Shown: in pieces, positions 1 to 7,518 of the stretch
Position numbering within the stretch: position 1 is the first letter of the stretch
Layout: the number at the start of each line of letters is the position of its first letter
NCBI GenBank assembly: GCA_022822125.1
Contig: JAJECF010000018.1
Span: forward strand, 1-19,688
Source: Alphaproteobacteria bacterium
Lineage (GTDB): Bacteria > Pseudomonadota > Alphaproteobacteria > Bin95
Direction of reading: 5' to 3'
DNA length: 19,688 nucleotides
Program-made: the position numbers and the translations under genes
The notes under the pieces: generated by a model
Database searches by the model: none
What the model was told of the DNA's origin: nothing
Seen by the model: the letters and a program-made list of their open reading frames with translations, nothing else

Positions 1-1
1 G

Positions 2-1105
2 GCGCTTCTGGGGGCGGACTATGCGCGGGGGCCCTGGCTTGTCGGGTTCGCGCTGTCGCAGAGCGCGTCCGAGGGCGATTATGCGCAGGAGGGCGCGGGC
101 GGCTGTTCGGGGCAGACTGAGGCTGTGTGCGCCCTGGCGGCAAAGGCGGGCCGGGGCGAGGTGGAGGCGTCGCTGACGGCGACGGTCCCCTATGCGGCTT
201 ACGACGTCTCGGAGCGGCTGCGGCTGTGGGGCGCGGTGGGCGAGGGCGCGGGCGCTGTGACGGTGACCACGGGGCTTGGCGGCAGCTACCGCGCCGACAC
301 GCGCTGGAGCATGGCGGCGGCGGGGCTCAGGGGCGAGCTTCTGGCCCCGCCTGCCGAAGGCTCCCCCGGATCGGGGTCTGGGGCAGGCGGCCCGTCGCTG
401 GCGGTGGTTTCGGACGCGATGTGGGTTCGGACCTCGTCGGAGAAGACGCACGATCTTGCGGCGTCGGAGTCGGATGTGAGCCGGCTGCGTCTGGGCCTTG
501 AGGGCAGTTGGGGCGTGGCTCTGGCGGGCGGGGCGAGCCTGACGCCGAAGCTGGAGCTCGGCGCGCGCCATGACGGAGGCGATGCGGAGACGGGCCGGGG
601 CGTGGAGCTCGGCGGCGGGCTTGCCTGGGTCGATCCGGGTCTCGGTCTGACGCTGGACCTTTCGGGCCGCATGCTTGTGGCGCATGACGACAGCGCGCTG
701 GAGGACCGTGGCGTGTCTGCGTCTCTGGTGTTCGCCCCGGATGCGACGGGCGGGCGCGGTCCGTCCTTCAGCCTCGGCCAGGACTGGGGCGGGCAGGCTG
801 AGGGCGGCCTCGATGCGCTGTTTGCGCCGGCGCCGCTGGAGGAGCGCGAGGACGGCGGCAAGCTGGAGAGCCGCTGGACGGCGGAGGCGGCCTGGGGCTT
901 CCCGGCGCTCGGCGGCCGCTTCACCGGCAGCCCGCATATCGGCCTCGGGCTCGCCACGGGCGCGCGCGACTACACGCTCGGCTGGCGGCTCGCGCCGGCA
1001 ACGGGGGCGGGCAACCTCTCCCTCGGCGTCACGGCGACGAGGCGGGAAAGCGACGCGGCGCCGGCGGAGCACAGGCTCGGCATCGAAGCCGCCATGCGCT
1101 GGTGA
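2..1105 (+). CDS. Autotransporter-type outer-membrane beta-barrel protein, C-terminal part (5' end outside window)
   Basis: The frame is open from the window edge (base 2) to TGA at 1103-1105, about 367 residues; the true start lies upstream. The first visible residues read GADYARGPWLVGFALSQS and then EGDY, a pattern typical of the autotransporter beta-domain in large alphaproteobacterial surface proteins. The rest is low-complexity Gly/Ala/Leu sequence with alternating hydrophobic strands separated by charged turns. It ends in ...EAAMRW, an aromatic C-terminal residue of the kind recognised by the outer-membrane assembly machinery. The barrel would anchor an N-terminal passenger that is not visible here. 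The gene ends 3 bp from the stop codon of an integrase on the other strand and no terminator hairpin lies between them. It may be cargo of the integrative element or displaced chromosome; the window cannot decide. Family assignment is fairly secure, function unknown. Confidence 0.75.
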   Translation, partial: ALLGADYARGPWLVGFALSQSASEGDYAQEGAGGCSGQTEAVCALAAKAGRGEVEASLTATVPYAAYDVSERLRLWGAVGEGAGAVTVTTGLGGSYRADTRWSMAAAGLRGELLAPPAEGSPGSGSGAGGPSLAVVSDAMWVRTSSEKTHDLAASESDVSRLRLGLEGSWGVALAGGASLTPKLELGARHDGGDAETGRGVELGGGLAWVDPGLGLTLDLSGRMLVAHDDSALEDRGVSASLVFAPDATGGRGPSFSLGQDWGGQAEGGLDALFAPAPLEEREDGGKLESRWTAEAAWGFPALGGRFTGSPHIGLGLATGARDYTLGWRLAPATGAGNLSLGVTATRRESDAAPAEHRLGIEAAMRW

Positions 1106-1108
1106 GCG

Positions 1109-2296
1109 TCAGGCACGTTCCGGCGTGGATACGTGCGGGCAATCGCGCATGGCGCCGCTCATCGCCGCCGCGATTTTCGCTCCAACGCGCTCGGCGGCGG
1201 CCTCGACCTCGCGGTCGCCGATATGGGCGTAGCGCATGGTCATGGCGACATTGCTGTGGCCGAGCAGGCGGGCGACAACGGGCAGGGGAACGCCGTTCAT
1301 CGCCGCCTGGCTGGCTACCGTATGACGAAGGTCGTGAAGACGGACCTCCCCGATGCCGGCCTCGTCCCGGACCCGGTACCAGAGGTCAAGCGAGTGGCTT
1401 CGAGGCCGGGCCGGGTCCCTGACGGACGGAAACACCCAGGGGCCGTTTCCCTGCGCCATGCGCCGCCGCAGGATTTCCCGCGCCGGGGCATTGAGCAGGA
1501 CGGTCCGGGGACCGGTCTTGCTGTCCGCGAGTTCGATCCGGTCATCCTTCACCTCCTCCCGGCGCAGACGCATGATCTCGTTCTTGCGGCAGCCGGTGAG
1601 CAGCAGCAGGCGGACGATATCGGCCTGCTGCGCTTCGGAGGCGGAGCCTTCGGCATGACGGTCGAGGACACGGTGAAGGCGGGCGATCTCTTCGCGGGAG
1701 AGGAAGCGCGTGAGCTTCCTTGCGGGATTGCGCCTGAGGCGGCTCACCGGATTGGCCTCGACATGCCCGAGCGCGCGGGCATGGTTGAGTATGTTGCCGA
1801 GCAGGTTGAGGCCGGCATTGGCCGCGCCCGGCGCTGTCCTGCTGTATGCCTCGAACCAGCGCAGCGCCATGCTGCGGGTAATCCGGTCGATGCGCCGGGT
1901 ACCGAACGCCGGCAGCAGCTCCCGTCTCAGCAGGCCGGCGAAGACCCTCTGCGTGGAGGGCTTGCAGCGCTCGAAGCGGTCCGCCTTCCAGCGCCCGGCG
2001 ACGAAATCCCCGAAAAGCGGCGCCGCCTCGCGGGACGCCTCGTCCGCACCGCCCGCCCCCGACGCCGCCACGAGACACTCGCGGCGCACGTCCTCGACCT
2101 TGCGAAGCAGGGCCGGGCCGAAGGACATCTTCCGGACGCCGGCGCCGGTCTTGCGGTGGTAGATGAAGGTCCGGCTCCCGGTGGGGCGAACCCTGACGCC
2201 GAGCCCGGCGACCTGCGTGTCCCAGAGCGTATATTCGCGCGCTCGCGCCCGGAGCTTCGCTATGCCGGCATCGGTCAGCTTCCTGCGTTCCGGCAT
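1109..2296 (-). CDS. Tyrosine recombinase / integrase (P4-type), downstream member of tandem pair
   Basis: A 395-residue site-specific recombinase. The N-terminus (residues 1-60) has the arm-binding fold of the DUF4102/P4 integrase type, with GLGVRVRPTGSRTFIYHRK. A SAM-like core-binding domain follows at about 95-185, then the catalytic domain at about 195-375. All catalytic residues are visible: Arg237 in LTGCRKNE, Lys260 in DSKTG, His321-x-x-Arg324 in HDLRHT, His347 in LLGHSN and nucleophile Tyr356 in MRYAH. It appears intact. Its ATG is 3 nt after the stop codon of the second integrase gene, so the two are almost certainly co-transcribed and translationally coupled. It belongs to the integration module of the element that interrupts the M81-family gene at about 3530. 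The two proteins share layout and motifs but are clearly diverged, so this is an old pair and not a recent duplication. Confidence 0.93.
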   Translation of the reverse strand: MPERRKLTDAGIAKLRARAREYTLWDTQVAGLGVRVRPTGSRTFIYHRKTGAGVRKMSFGPALLRKVEDVRRECLVAASGAGGADEASREAAPLFGDFVAGRWKADRFERCKPSTQRVFAGLLRRELLPAFGTRRIDRITRSMALRWFEAYSRTAPGAANAGLNLLGNILNHARALGHVEANPVSRLRRNPARKLTRFLSREEIARLHRVLDRHAEGSASEAQQADIVRLLLLTGCRKNEIMRLRREEVKDDRIELADSKTGPRTVLLNAPAREILRRRMAQGNGPWVFPSVRDPARPRSHSLDLWYRVRDEAGIGEVRLHDLRHTVASQAAMNGVPLPVVARLLGHSNVAMTMRYAHIGDREVEAAAERVGAKIAAAMSGAMRDCPHVSTPERA

Positions 2297-2299
2297 CGC

Positions 2300-3421
2300 T
2301 CAGCCCCCGAGAACGCCGGCGAGAGCGTCGGTCGCCTCCCGCACCGAACTGTCGGAAAGATGAGTGTATTTCAGCGTGGTCTGCGCGTCGTTGTGCCCGA
2401 GCAGCCGGGCTGTCGCGGTGATCGTCTCGCCCTGCATGATGGCGATGCTGGCATAAGTGTGACGGCAATCGTGAAGCCGCACATCGGCAAGTCCAGCTTC
2501 CTTCCGCACCCGGCTCCAGAAGACGTCGAAGACCGTGACGGATACCGGCCCTCGCTGCCGCGGCGAGGGAAACACCCACCGGCCCTGCCGGGGAAGCCCG
2601 TCGAGAATGGTCCGCGCGGGCGAAGACAGCCAGACCGTTCGGGGACCCGTCTTGCCGTCGCGCAGGAACAGATGCCCCTCCCGGTAGTCGGACCAGGCGA
2701 GCGTCGCGATCTCCGTCTTGCGGCAGCCGGTCAGCAGCAGCAGGCGGATGAACGCCGCCTCGCGCGGATACCGCGCCTCCTGGCCGTCCAGCACGCCGCC
2801 GAGTCGGCGAAGCTCCGGCTCCGACAGGAAGCGCTCCCGGCCCTTGCGCCGGTAGCGCCGGATGCCGGCGCAGGGATTGCTGCCTTCCGGGCGGTAGCCG
2901 TAAATCTCGGCCTGGCGCATGATGACGGAGAGGACCGGTGCCGACCGGTCTGCCGCCACCGGCGTCGCATGCAGCGAGGCGAACCAGTCCTGTACGTCCC
3001 GCTTCGTGATGTCGGCGATGTTCCGGCCCCGAAACCGGGGAAGGATCGTGTTTTCGAAATACTTCCGGTTGACCCTCATCGTGCCGGGCTTCCAGTGACG
3101 CCCGTAGCGGGAGAAGACCTCCTCCGCCACGGCCTCGAAGAGCCTCTCTTCCGGCAGCGCCGTTCCCTCCTCGTCGCGCCGGATCGCGGCAAGGAGTTCC
3201 CTTGCGCGCCGACGCGCCGTGTCGAGGTCCATGCAATCGGCGTCGCCGACGGTCTTCCAGACGCGCCGGCCCTCATGTTGGCTGTGGACGAAGAAGCGCT
3301 TGCCGCCCGAGGGCAGGACGCGGACGCCGAAACCCTTCAGGTCCCCGTCACGGATGTTGTAAGGTGACTTGCGGGCCTTCAGGGCCTCAATGCGGCTCTC
3401 CGAGAGGCGGACACGGGACAT
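2300..3421 (-). CDS. Tyrosine recombinase / integrase, upstream member of tandem pair
   Basis: A 373-residue integrase with the same layout as its downstream partner. An N-terminal arm-binding domain contains GFGVRVLPSGGKRFFVHSQ, a core-binding domain covers about 95-185, and a catalytic domain about 195-365. Catalytic residues are all present: Arg234 in LTGCRKTE, Lys257 in RDGKTG, His317-x-x-Arg320 in HDCRHT, His343 in LLGHND and Tyr352 in LKYTH. The start is well supported: AGGAGGAA lies 5 nt upstream of the ATG at 3421. This gene lies closest to the presumed attachment site, about 100 bp from the interrupted M81 gene, which is the usual position of an integrase. It points the same way as the peptide-transport operon, so read-through from that operon could also transcribe it. 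I infer that this or its partner catalysed the insertion; which one acts is unknown. Confidence 0.93.
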   Translation of the reverse strand: MSRVRLSESRIEALKARKSPYNIRDGDLKGFGVRVLPSGGKRFFVHSQHEGRRVWKTVGDADCMDLDTARRRARELLAAIRRDEEGTALPEERLFEAVAEEVFSRYGRHWKPGTMRVNRKYFENTILPRFRGRNIADITKRDVQDWFASLHATPVAADRSAPVLSVIMRQAEIYGYRPEGSNPCAGIRRYRRKGRERFLSEPELRRLGGVLDGQEARYPREAAFIRLLLLTGCRKTEIATLAWSDYREGHLFLRDGKTGPRTVWLSSPARTILDGLPRQGRWVFPSPRQRGPVSVTVFDVFWSRVRKEAGLADVRLHDCRHTYASIAIMQGETITATARLLGHNDAQTTLKYTHLSDSSVREATDALAGVLGG

Positions 3422-3431
3422 GGATATTCCT

Positions 3432-3449
3432 CCTGCATTCTGTTGCAGG
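3432..3449. repeat. Inverted repeat CCTGCA-N6-TGCAGG abutting the integrase ribosome-binding site
   Basis: Two perfect 6-bp arms separated by 6 bp lie immediately upstream of the Shine-Dalgarno sequence of the upstream integrase gene. On the - strand the second arm (TGCAGG) runs straight into AGGAA of the ribosome site, so a hairpin in the mRNA could affect initiation. As DNA it could be an operator. A second short palindrome, TGCAAATTGCA, lies at 3484-3494. Symmetry is seen; function is inferred. Confidence 0.4.
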
Positions 3450-3522
3450 CGGGGGAAAACGCGGTTGCATTTCCGCCCCGATCTGCAAATTGCACGAGGA
3501 AAAACAGCGCTATATCAACGCT

Positions 3523-3630
3523 TTAGCACCGTAGGTGCGTCAGCATGGTGTCCTCGAAGGTCCTGACGCCGGTCGGCATGGACGAGAAGGTGTTGGTCTC
3601 GGTCCCGAGACAGGCGATGAAGACTTTCAT
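3523..3630 (-). pseudogene. 5' remnant of an M81-family (MlrC-like) metallopeptidase gene, interrupted after ~30 codons
   Basis: A short frame starts at ATG 3630, preceded by the purine-rich ribosome site GGAGAGAG, and stops at 3523 after 35 codons. Its beginning, MKVFIACLGTETNTFSSMPT, is the characteristic N-terminus of M81/MlrC proteins: a first beta strand, then the conserved ETNTFS metal-site region. Family members are normally close to 500 residues, so more than 90% is missing. The last five codons (THLRC) match nothing expected and coincide with an inverted repeat. The gene starts 28 nt after the stop of the peptide-transporter ATPase on the same strand. Homologues of this family often sit beside peptide ABC transporters, so this was probably the last gene of that operon, acting on imported peptides or related compounds. 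I infer inactivation by the integrase-bearing element. Confidence 0.8.
3526..3538. repeat. Inverted repeat GCACC-GTA-GGTGC at the presumed insertion junction
   Basis: A perfect 5-bp inverted repeat with a 3-bp centre sits exactly where homology of the truncated M81-type gene is lost (native codons end near 3541). Tyrosine recombinases typically act on short inverted core sites, so this is a candidate crossover core or att half. The match of position and symmetry is seen. Assignment as an attachment site is inference, because the partner att site lies outside the window. Confidence 0.4.
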
Positions 3631-3658
3631 GGACTCTCTCTCCTCACTGGGTCGCGGT

Positions 3659-4630
3659 TCAAGGCGCAACGGCGCCGCCATAGAGATGGCATTCGGTCTC
3701 ATGGCCGCCGTCCGAGGCCGGGCGAGGCGGCTCGGACCGGCACAGTTCCATGCAGTCCGGGCAGCGCGGATGGAAGGTGCAGCCGGGCGGCGGGTCGATG
3801 GGATTCGGGAAGACGGCGCCGAGATGCGTGTCCGGCACGCCGAGGCGCGGGTCGGGCGTCAGCACGGAGCCCAGAAGCGCGCGGGTATAGGGATGGCGCG
3901 GATCGTTGAAGAGCGTGTCCGAATCGGCCTCCTCGACGATCCGCCCCAGATACATCACCGCCACCCGGTCCGCCATGTGCTGGACCACGGCCAGATTGTG
4001 GCTGATGAGCAGGTAGGTGAGCCCGAATTCCTCCTTCAGGTCCTGCAGCAGGTTCAGGATCTGGCTCTGCACCGAAACGTCGAGCGCGGAGGTCGGCTCG
4101 TCGCAGATCACGACTTCCGGGCGCATGATGAGCGCGCGGGCGATCGCGACGCGCTGGCGCTGGCCGCCGGAGAGCTGGCTGGGATAGCTCGACGCCACCC
4201 GGCGCGGCAGGCCCACGACATCGAGCATTTCTCCGACCCTGGCGGACCATTCCGATGGCGCGCCGACATTATGGATCCTGAGCGGCTGGGAAACGATGGA
4301 CTCGATGGTCTTGGTCGGGTTGAGCGAGGAATAGGGGTCCTGGAAGATCGGCTGGATCCGGCGGGCGATCTGGCGGCGGGAAAAGCCGGCCGCACTCTCG
4401 CCGGCATAGCGCACATCCCCCGAGCTCGGCCGCTGCAGGCCCAGCAGGATGTTCGCCATCGTGCTCTTGCCGCAGCCGGATTCGCCCACCAGCCCGACGA
4501 CCTGCCCCCTGGGTATTTTCAGCGAAACGCCGTTGACCGCGCGGAGCGGTTTCGAGCCGCGCAGGAAGCCCTGGCCCACCTGGAAGACGCAGGTGACATC
4601 CACGGTTTCGAGCGCGGCGGCTTCGGTCAT
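3659..4630 (-). CDS. Peptide ABC transporter ATP-binding subunit (DppF/OppF type)
   Basis: A 323-residue cytoplasmic ATPase that powers a heteromeric peptide importer together with the D-type ATPase encoded just upstream. Visible motifs are Walker A GESGCGKS (49-56), the Q-loop in IFQDPYSSLNP (about 96-105), signature LSGGQRQR (153-160), Walker B VVICDEPTSALD (173-184) and switch His211. The C-terminal oligopeptide-transporter extension (about 235-320) carries the usual cysteine cluster (CTFHPRCPDCMELC, then TEC). Length is normal for the family. The ATG overlaps the stop of the upstream ATPase gene as ATGA, so translation is coupled. It is followed after 28 nt by the broken M81-family gene. 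Substrate (di-, oligopeptide or other family-5 ligand) cannot be read from this subunit. Confidence 0.95.
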   Translation of the reverse strand: MTEAAALETVDVTCVFQVGQGFLRGSKPLRAVNGVSLKIPRGQVVGLVGESGCGKSTMANILLGLQRPSSGDVRYAGESAAGFSRRQIARRIQPIFQDPYSSLNPTKTIESIVSQPLRIHNVGAPSEWSARVGEMLDVVGLPRRVASSYPSQLSGGQRQRVAIARALIMRPEVVICDEPTSALDVSVQSQILNLLQDLKEEFGLTYLLISHNLAVVQHMADRVAVMYLGRIVEEADSDTLFNDPRHPYTRALLGSVLTPDPRLGVPDTHLGAVFPNPIDPPPGCTFHPRCPDCMELCRSEPPRPASDGGHETECHLYGGAVAP

Positions 4631-5634
4631 GGCGCCGCCCGCCCTTCGCCCTGCGCCTCTTCCGGCGCGCGCAGGCAGGTATAGGCGTGGCCGTCGCCCA
4701 GGCGCGTCGGCTCGTCCCTCATGCCGGCGCAGGCGTCGCTCGCATAGTCGCAGCGATTGCGGAACATGCAGCCGGCGAGTTCGCCGACGAGGTTCGGCAC
4801 GATGCCGGGCACGGAGCCCAGGCGCTCACCGCGCTTCGTTCTGCCCGGAATCGGGATGCAGCGCAGCAGCCCCTGCGTATAGGGGTGCATGGGCGCATCG
4901 AATACCGTCTCGCAGGGCCCCTCCTCGACCGTCTTGCCGGCATACATCACCTGCACCTTGTCGGCGACGCGCGCGACGATGCCGAGATCGTGGGTGATGA
5001 GAATCATGCCCATCCGGAATTCGCGCTGGAGTTCGGCCAGCAAATGGAGGATCTGGGCCTGGATCGTCACATCGAGCGCGGTGGTCGGTTCGTCCGCGAT
5101 AATCAGCTCCGGGCCGCACATCAACGCCATGGCAATCATCACGCGCTGGCGCTGCCCGCCGGAAAGCTGGTGGGGATACTGGCCAAGGCGGGAAGCGGCC
5201 GAGGAAATGCCGACCTTCTCCAGCAGGAACACCGCCCGGTCGCGCGCCGCCGCGCGGTTCTGCTCCACATGGCGCAGATAGACCTCGGCGAGCTGATTGC
5301 CGATGGTGTAGGACGGGTTGAGCGAGGTCATCGGCTCCTGGAAGATCATCGACATGGAGCCGCCGCGCAGGCGCGCCATCTCGCGCTCGCGGAGATTTCG
5401 GATATCGCGGCCGAGGAAGTCCATGCGGTCGGCGGCGCGCCGGGCCGTCTTCGGCAGAAGCCCCATGATCGCGAGCGAGGTCAGCGACTTGCCGCAGCCC
5501 GACTCGCCGACGATGCAGAGCGTTTCGCCGCGCGAGACCGAGAAGCCGATGCCGCGCACGGGGTGCAGCATCCCGGCCGCGACGGGGATATCGACGGAAA
5601 GGTTCTCGACCTCGAGGATCGCCCCGGACGCCAT
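4627..5634 (-). CDS. Peptide ABC transporter ATP-binding subunit (DppD/OppD type)
   Basis: A 335-residue ATPase, partner of the F-type subunit. I start it at ATG 5634 (MASGAILEVENLSV) and not at the far upstream ATG, because the longer frame overlaps the permease gene and adds 45 residues unlike this family. With this start the gene begins 1 nt after the permease stop (TAG-G-ATG). Motifs: Walker A GESGCGKS (43-50), Q-loop Gln99 in IFQEPMTSLNP, signature LSGGQRQR (157-164), Walker B LIIADEPTTALD (177-188) and switch His215. The C-terminal extension has spaced cysteines (CMFRNRC, DAC, YTC) like the four-cysteine cluster known in OppD-type proteins. The end overlaps the next gene by ATGA. Intact and of normal length. 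Confidence 0.94.
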   Translation of the reverse strand: MASGAILEVENLSVDIPVAAGMLHPVRGIGFSVSRGETLCIVGESGCGKSLTSLAIMGLLPKTARRAADRMDFLGRDIRNLREREMARLRGGSMSMIFQEPMTSLNPSYTIGNQLAEVYLRHVEQNRAAARDRAVFLLEKVGISSAASRLGQYPHQLSGGQRQRVMIAMALMCGPELIIADEPTTALDVTIQAQILHLLAELQREFRMGMILITHDLGIVARVADKVQVMYAGKTVEEGPCETVFDAPMHPYTQGLLRCIPIPGRTKRGERLGSVPGIVPNLVGELAGCMFRNRCDYASDACAGMRDEPTRLGDGHAYTCLRAPEEAQGEGRAAP

Positions 5635-5635
5635 C

Positions 5636-6562
5636 CTACCGCTCCCGTTCGAGCGTGACGTCGCGCAGCCCGTCGCCGAAGAGGTTGATCGCCAGCACGA
5701 GCATGAAGAGGCACACGCCCGGCAATGCCAGCAGCCAGGGCGAGAAGAACATGTATTCGCGCCCCTCATTCAGCATCAGGCCCCAGCTCGGCGTCGGCGC
5801 CTGCACGCCGAAGCCGAGAAAGGAGAGCGCGGCTTCGAGCAGGATCGCGTTCGCCATTTCGACCGTCGCCACCACGGTCAGCGACGAGAGCACATTGGGG
5901 AAGATTTCGCGCACGATGATATAGGGCGTCGAGCAGCCCATGGCGCGCGCCGCCTTCACATAGTCCAGGTCGCGCGCCTGCATGGTGATGCTGCGCATCA
6001 CCACGGCGAACCGGTCCCACAGGAAGAGCCCGAGCACGAGGATCACCACGGTGAGCGAGGCGCCGAATGCCACCACCGCCGCCATCGCAACGAGGAAGAC
6101 GGGCATGGCGAGCCGCGTGTTGATGATGAAGTTCACCACCATATCGACCCGCCCGCCGAAATAGCCCGCGGTCACGCCCAGCACGGTGCCGATGACGCCC
6201 GAGATGAGCATGGTCGAGAAGCCGATCAGCAGCGAAATCTGGCTGCCATAGATGAGGCGAGAGAGATAGTCCCGGCCCACCTTGTCGGTGCCGAGGACAT
6301 GCACCGGATCGATTTTCTTTTCATGCCAGAACGGGTTGGTCAGGCGCTTTGTGAGGTCCTGGTCGTAAGGGTCGTGCGGCGCGAGCAGCGGCGCGAGGAT
6401 CGCCACGGCGAAGATGGCGGCGAGGATCGCCGCGCCGATCAGGAAGCTGTGATTGCCGAGAATGCGCCGGCGGAGCTTGGACCAGGGCGAGGGCTCGAGG
6501 ATTTCCTCGGCCGTCTGCCGCTGTCGGAAAACGAGGGATCGGGAGGCCCCGGTGTCGGTCAT
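5636..6562 (-). CDS. Peptide ABC transporter permease (DppC/OppC type)
   Basis: A 308-residue inner-membrane permease. It has a cytoplasmic N-terminus with an NH-SFLIGAAI start into TM1 (about 40-61), followed by a periplasmic segment containing the GTDKVGRD motif (91-98) typical of C-type subunits. Four to five further membrane segments lie at about 108-133, 145-185, 225-250 and 277-297. The EAA loop that docks on the ATPases is at about 200-222 (DYVKAARAMGCS...REIFPNV). It forms the membrane channel with the B-type permease encoded 10 nt upstream and is followed 1 nt later by the D-type ATPase. The ribosome site is weak (GGGG), consistent with translational coupling. Nothing is missing or unusual. 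Confidence 0.95.
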   Translation of the reverse strand: MTDTGASRSLVFRQRQTAEEILEPSPWSKLRRRILGNHSFLIGAAILAAIFAVAILAPLLAPHDPYDQDLTKRLTNPFWHEKKIDPVHVLGTDKVGRDYLSRLIYGSQISLLIGFSTMLISGVIGTVLGVTAGYFGGRVDMVVNFIINTRLAMPVFLVAMAAVVAFGASLTVVILVLGLFLWDRFAVVMRSITMQARDLDYVKAARAMGCSTPYIIVREIFPNVLSSLTVVATVEMANAILLEAALSFLGFGVQAPTPSWGLMLNEGREYMFFSPWLLALPGVCLFMLVLAINLFGDGLRDVTLERER

Positions 6563-6572
6563 GGGCAGCCCC

Positions 6573-7490
6573 TCAGCGCACCGAGATTCGCGGGTCGAGA
6601 TAGGCGTTGAGCAGGTCCGCCAGCAGCGTCAGCACCACATAGAACGAGGCGAAGACCAGCACGATCGCCTGCACCACCGGCAGGTCCGAGCGCAGCAGCG
6701 CATCGTAGGAGAGCCAGCCGATGCCCTTGAGATTGAAGATCGTCTCGATGACGATGGACCCGCCCAGCATGAACCCGAACCAGACGGCCGCCAGCGCGAC
6801 GACCGGGATGATCGCGTTCCTGAGCGCATGCTTGAAGAGCACCGAGCCGGCGCTCAGCCCCTTGGCGCGCGCCGTGCGGATATAGTCCGAGGCCAGCACC
6901 TCGATCATGCCGGCGCGGGTCAGGCGCATCAGCGCGGGCGTGGCGTAGTAGCCGAGCGCGATGGTGGGCATGACATAGTTCGCCCATTGCGTATGGCCGG
7001 AAATCGGCAGCCAGCGCCACCAGACGCCGAAGACGATAATCATCATCAGCGCGAACCAGAAGGTCGGCAGCGCCTGGCCGAGCACCGCGATGAACAGCGC
7101 GATCCGGTCGATGATCGAATTGGGCCGCATGGCGGCGAGCGTGCCCAGCGGGATCGAGACGACCAGCGCGAACAGGATCGCCAGCGTGCCGAGAAGCATG
7201 GTCCGCCCGATCCGCTCCGACACCATGTCGAAGACGCGCTGCTTGTAGTGATAGCTCTCGCCGAAATCGCCGGCGAGCGCGCGGCCGAGCCAGTCGAGAT
7301 ACTGGACATGGATCGGCCGATCGAAGCCGTAGAGCTTGCGGATCGCCTGGATATCCTCTTCGCTCGCCTGCTCGCCTCCGATGGTCAGCGCCGGATCGGC
7401 CGAAAGGTGGCTGAGCGAGAAGGTCAGCCCCGACACGACGATCAGGATCAGGAACGCAACGAAGGTCCGTTTGAGCGTGTAGGCAGGCAT
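6573..7490 (-). CDS. Peptide ABC transporter permease (DppB/OppB type)
   Basis: A 305-residue inner-membrane permease. TM1 is at about 8-28, followed by a long periplasmic stretch containing the LYGFDRPIHVQYLDWL segment characteristic of B-type subunits. Membrane segments follow at about 98-120, 131-157, 170-188, 226-247 and 275-297. The EAA loop is at about 202-227 (DYIRTARAKGLS...HALRNAIIPV). The ATG at 7490 is preceded by GGAG about 9 nt upstream. It is the first transporter gene after the binding-protein gene and is separated from it by 90 bp that hold a strong hairpin, so its transcript level is probably lower than that of the binding protein. A longer overlapping frame in another phase (6559-7563) is a shadow. 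Confidence 0.95.
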   Translation of the reverse strand: MPAYTLKRTFVAFLILIVVSGLTFSLSHLSADPALTIGGEQASEEDIQAIRKLYGFDRPIHVQYLDWLGRALAGDFGESYHYKQRVFDMVSERIGRTMLLGTLAILFALVVSIPLGTLAAMRPNSIIDRIALFIAVLGQALPTFWFALMMIIVFGVWWRWLPISGHTQWANYVMPTIALGYYATPALMRLTRAGMIEVLASDYIRTARAKGLSAGSVLFKHALRNAIIPVVALAAVWFGFMLGGSIVIETIFNLKGIGWLSYDALLRSDLPVVQAIVLVFASFYVVLTLLADLLNAYLDPRISVR

Positions 7491-7518
7491 TCCGCCGCAC
7501 TCCGACGGTCGAAGGAAC

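Larger units (their letters stand above)
1109..3541. mobile_element. Right end of an integrative element inserted in an M81/MlrC-like gene (left end outside window)
   Basis: Two intact tyrosine recombinase genes lie directly next to a chromosomal gene that stops abruptly after about 30 native codons. This is the arrangement expected where an integrase-driven element meets its target. The M81-family reading frame runs normally to about codon 30 (3541), then continues for five unrelated codons to a stop at 3523. Its missing part would have to lie to the left of the element, beyond base 1. The listed left limit is only the end of the integrase gene; the element may include the autotransporter gene and more. 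No tRNA is involved. The boundary and the extent are inferences, while the truncation and the paired integrases are seen directly. Confidence 0.55.

Noticed and set aside
1133..3367. 744-codon open frame on the + strand over both integrases
   Set aside because: Exact antisense shadow of two genes with complete catalytic motifs. No domain seen.
1109..3421. RIT element (recombinases in trio)
   Set aside because: Only two recombinases are present; the next gene on the left is an autotransporter on the other strand, so there is no room for a third.
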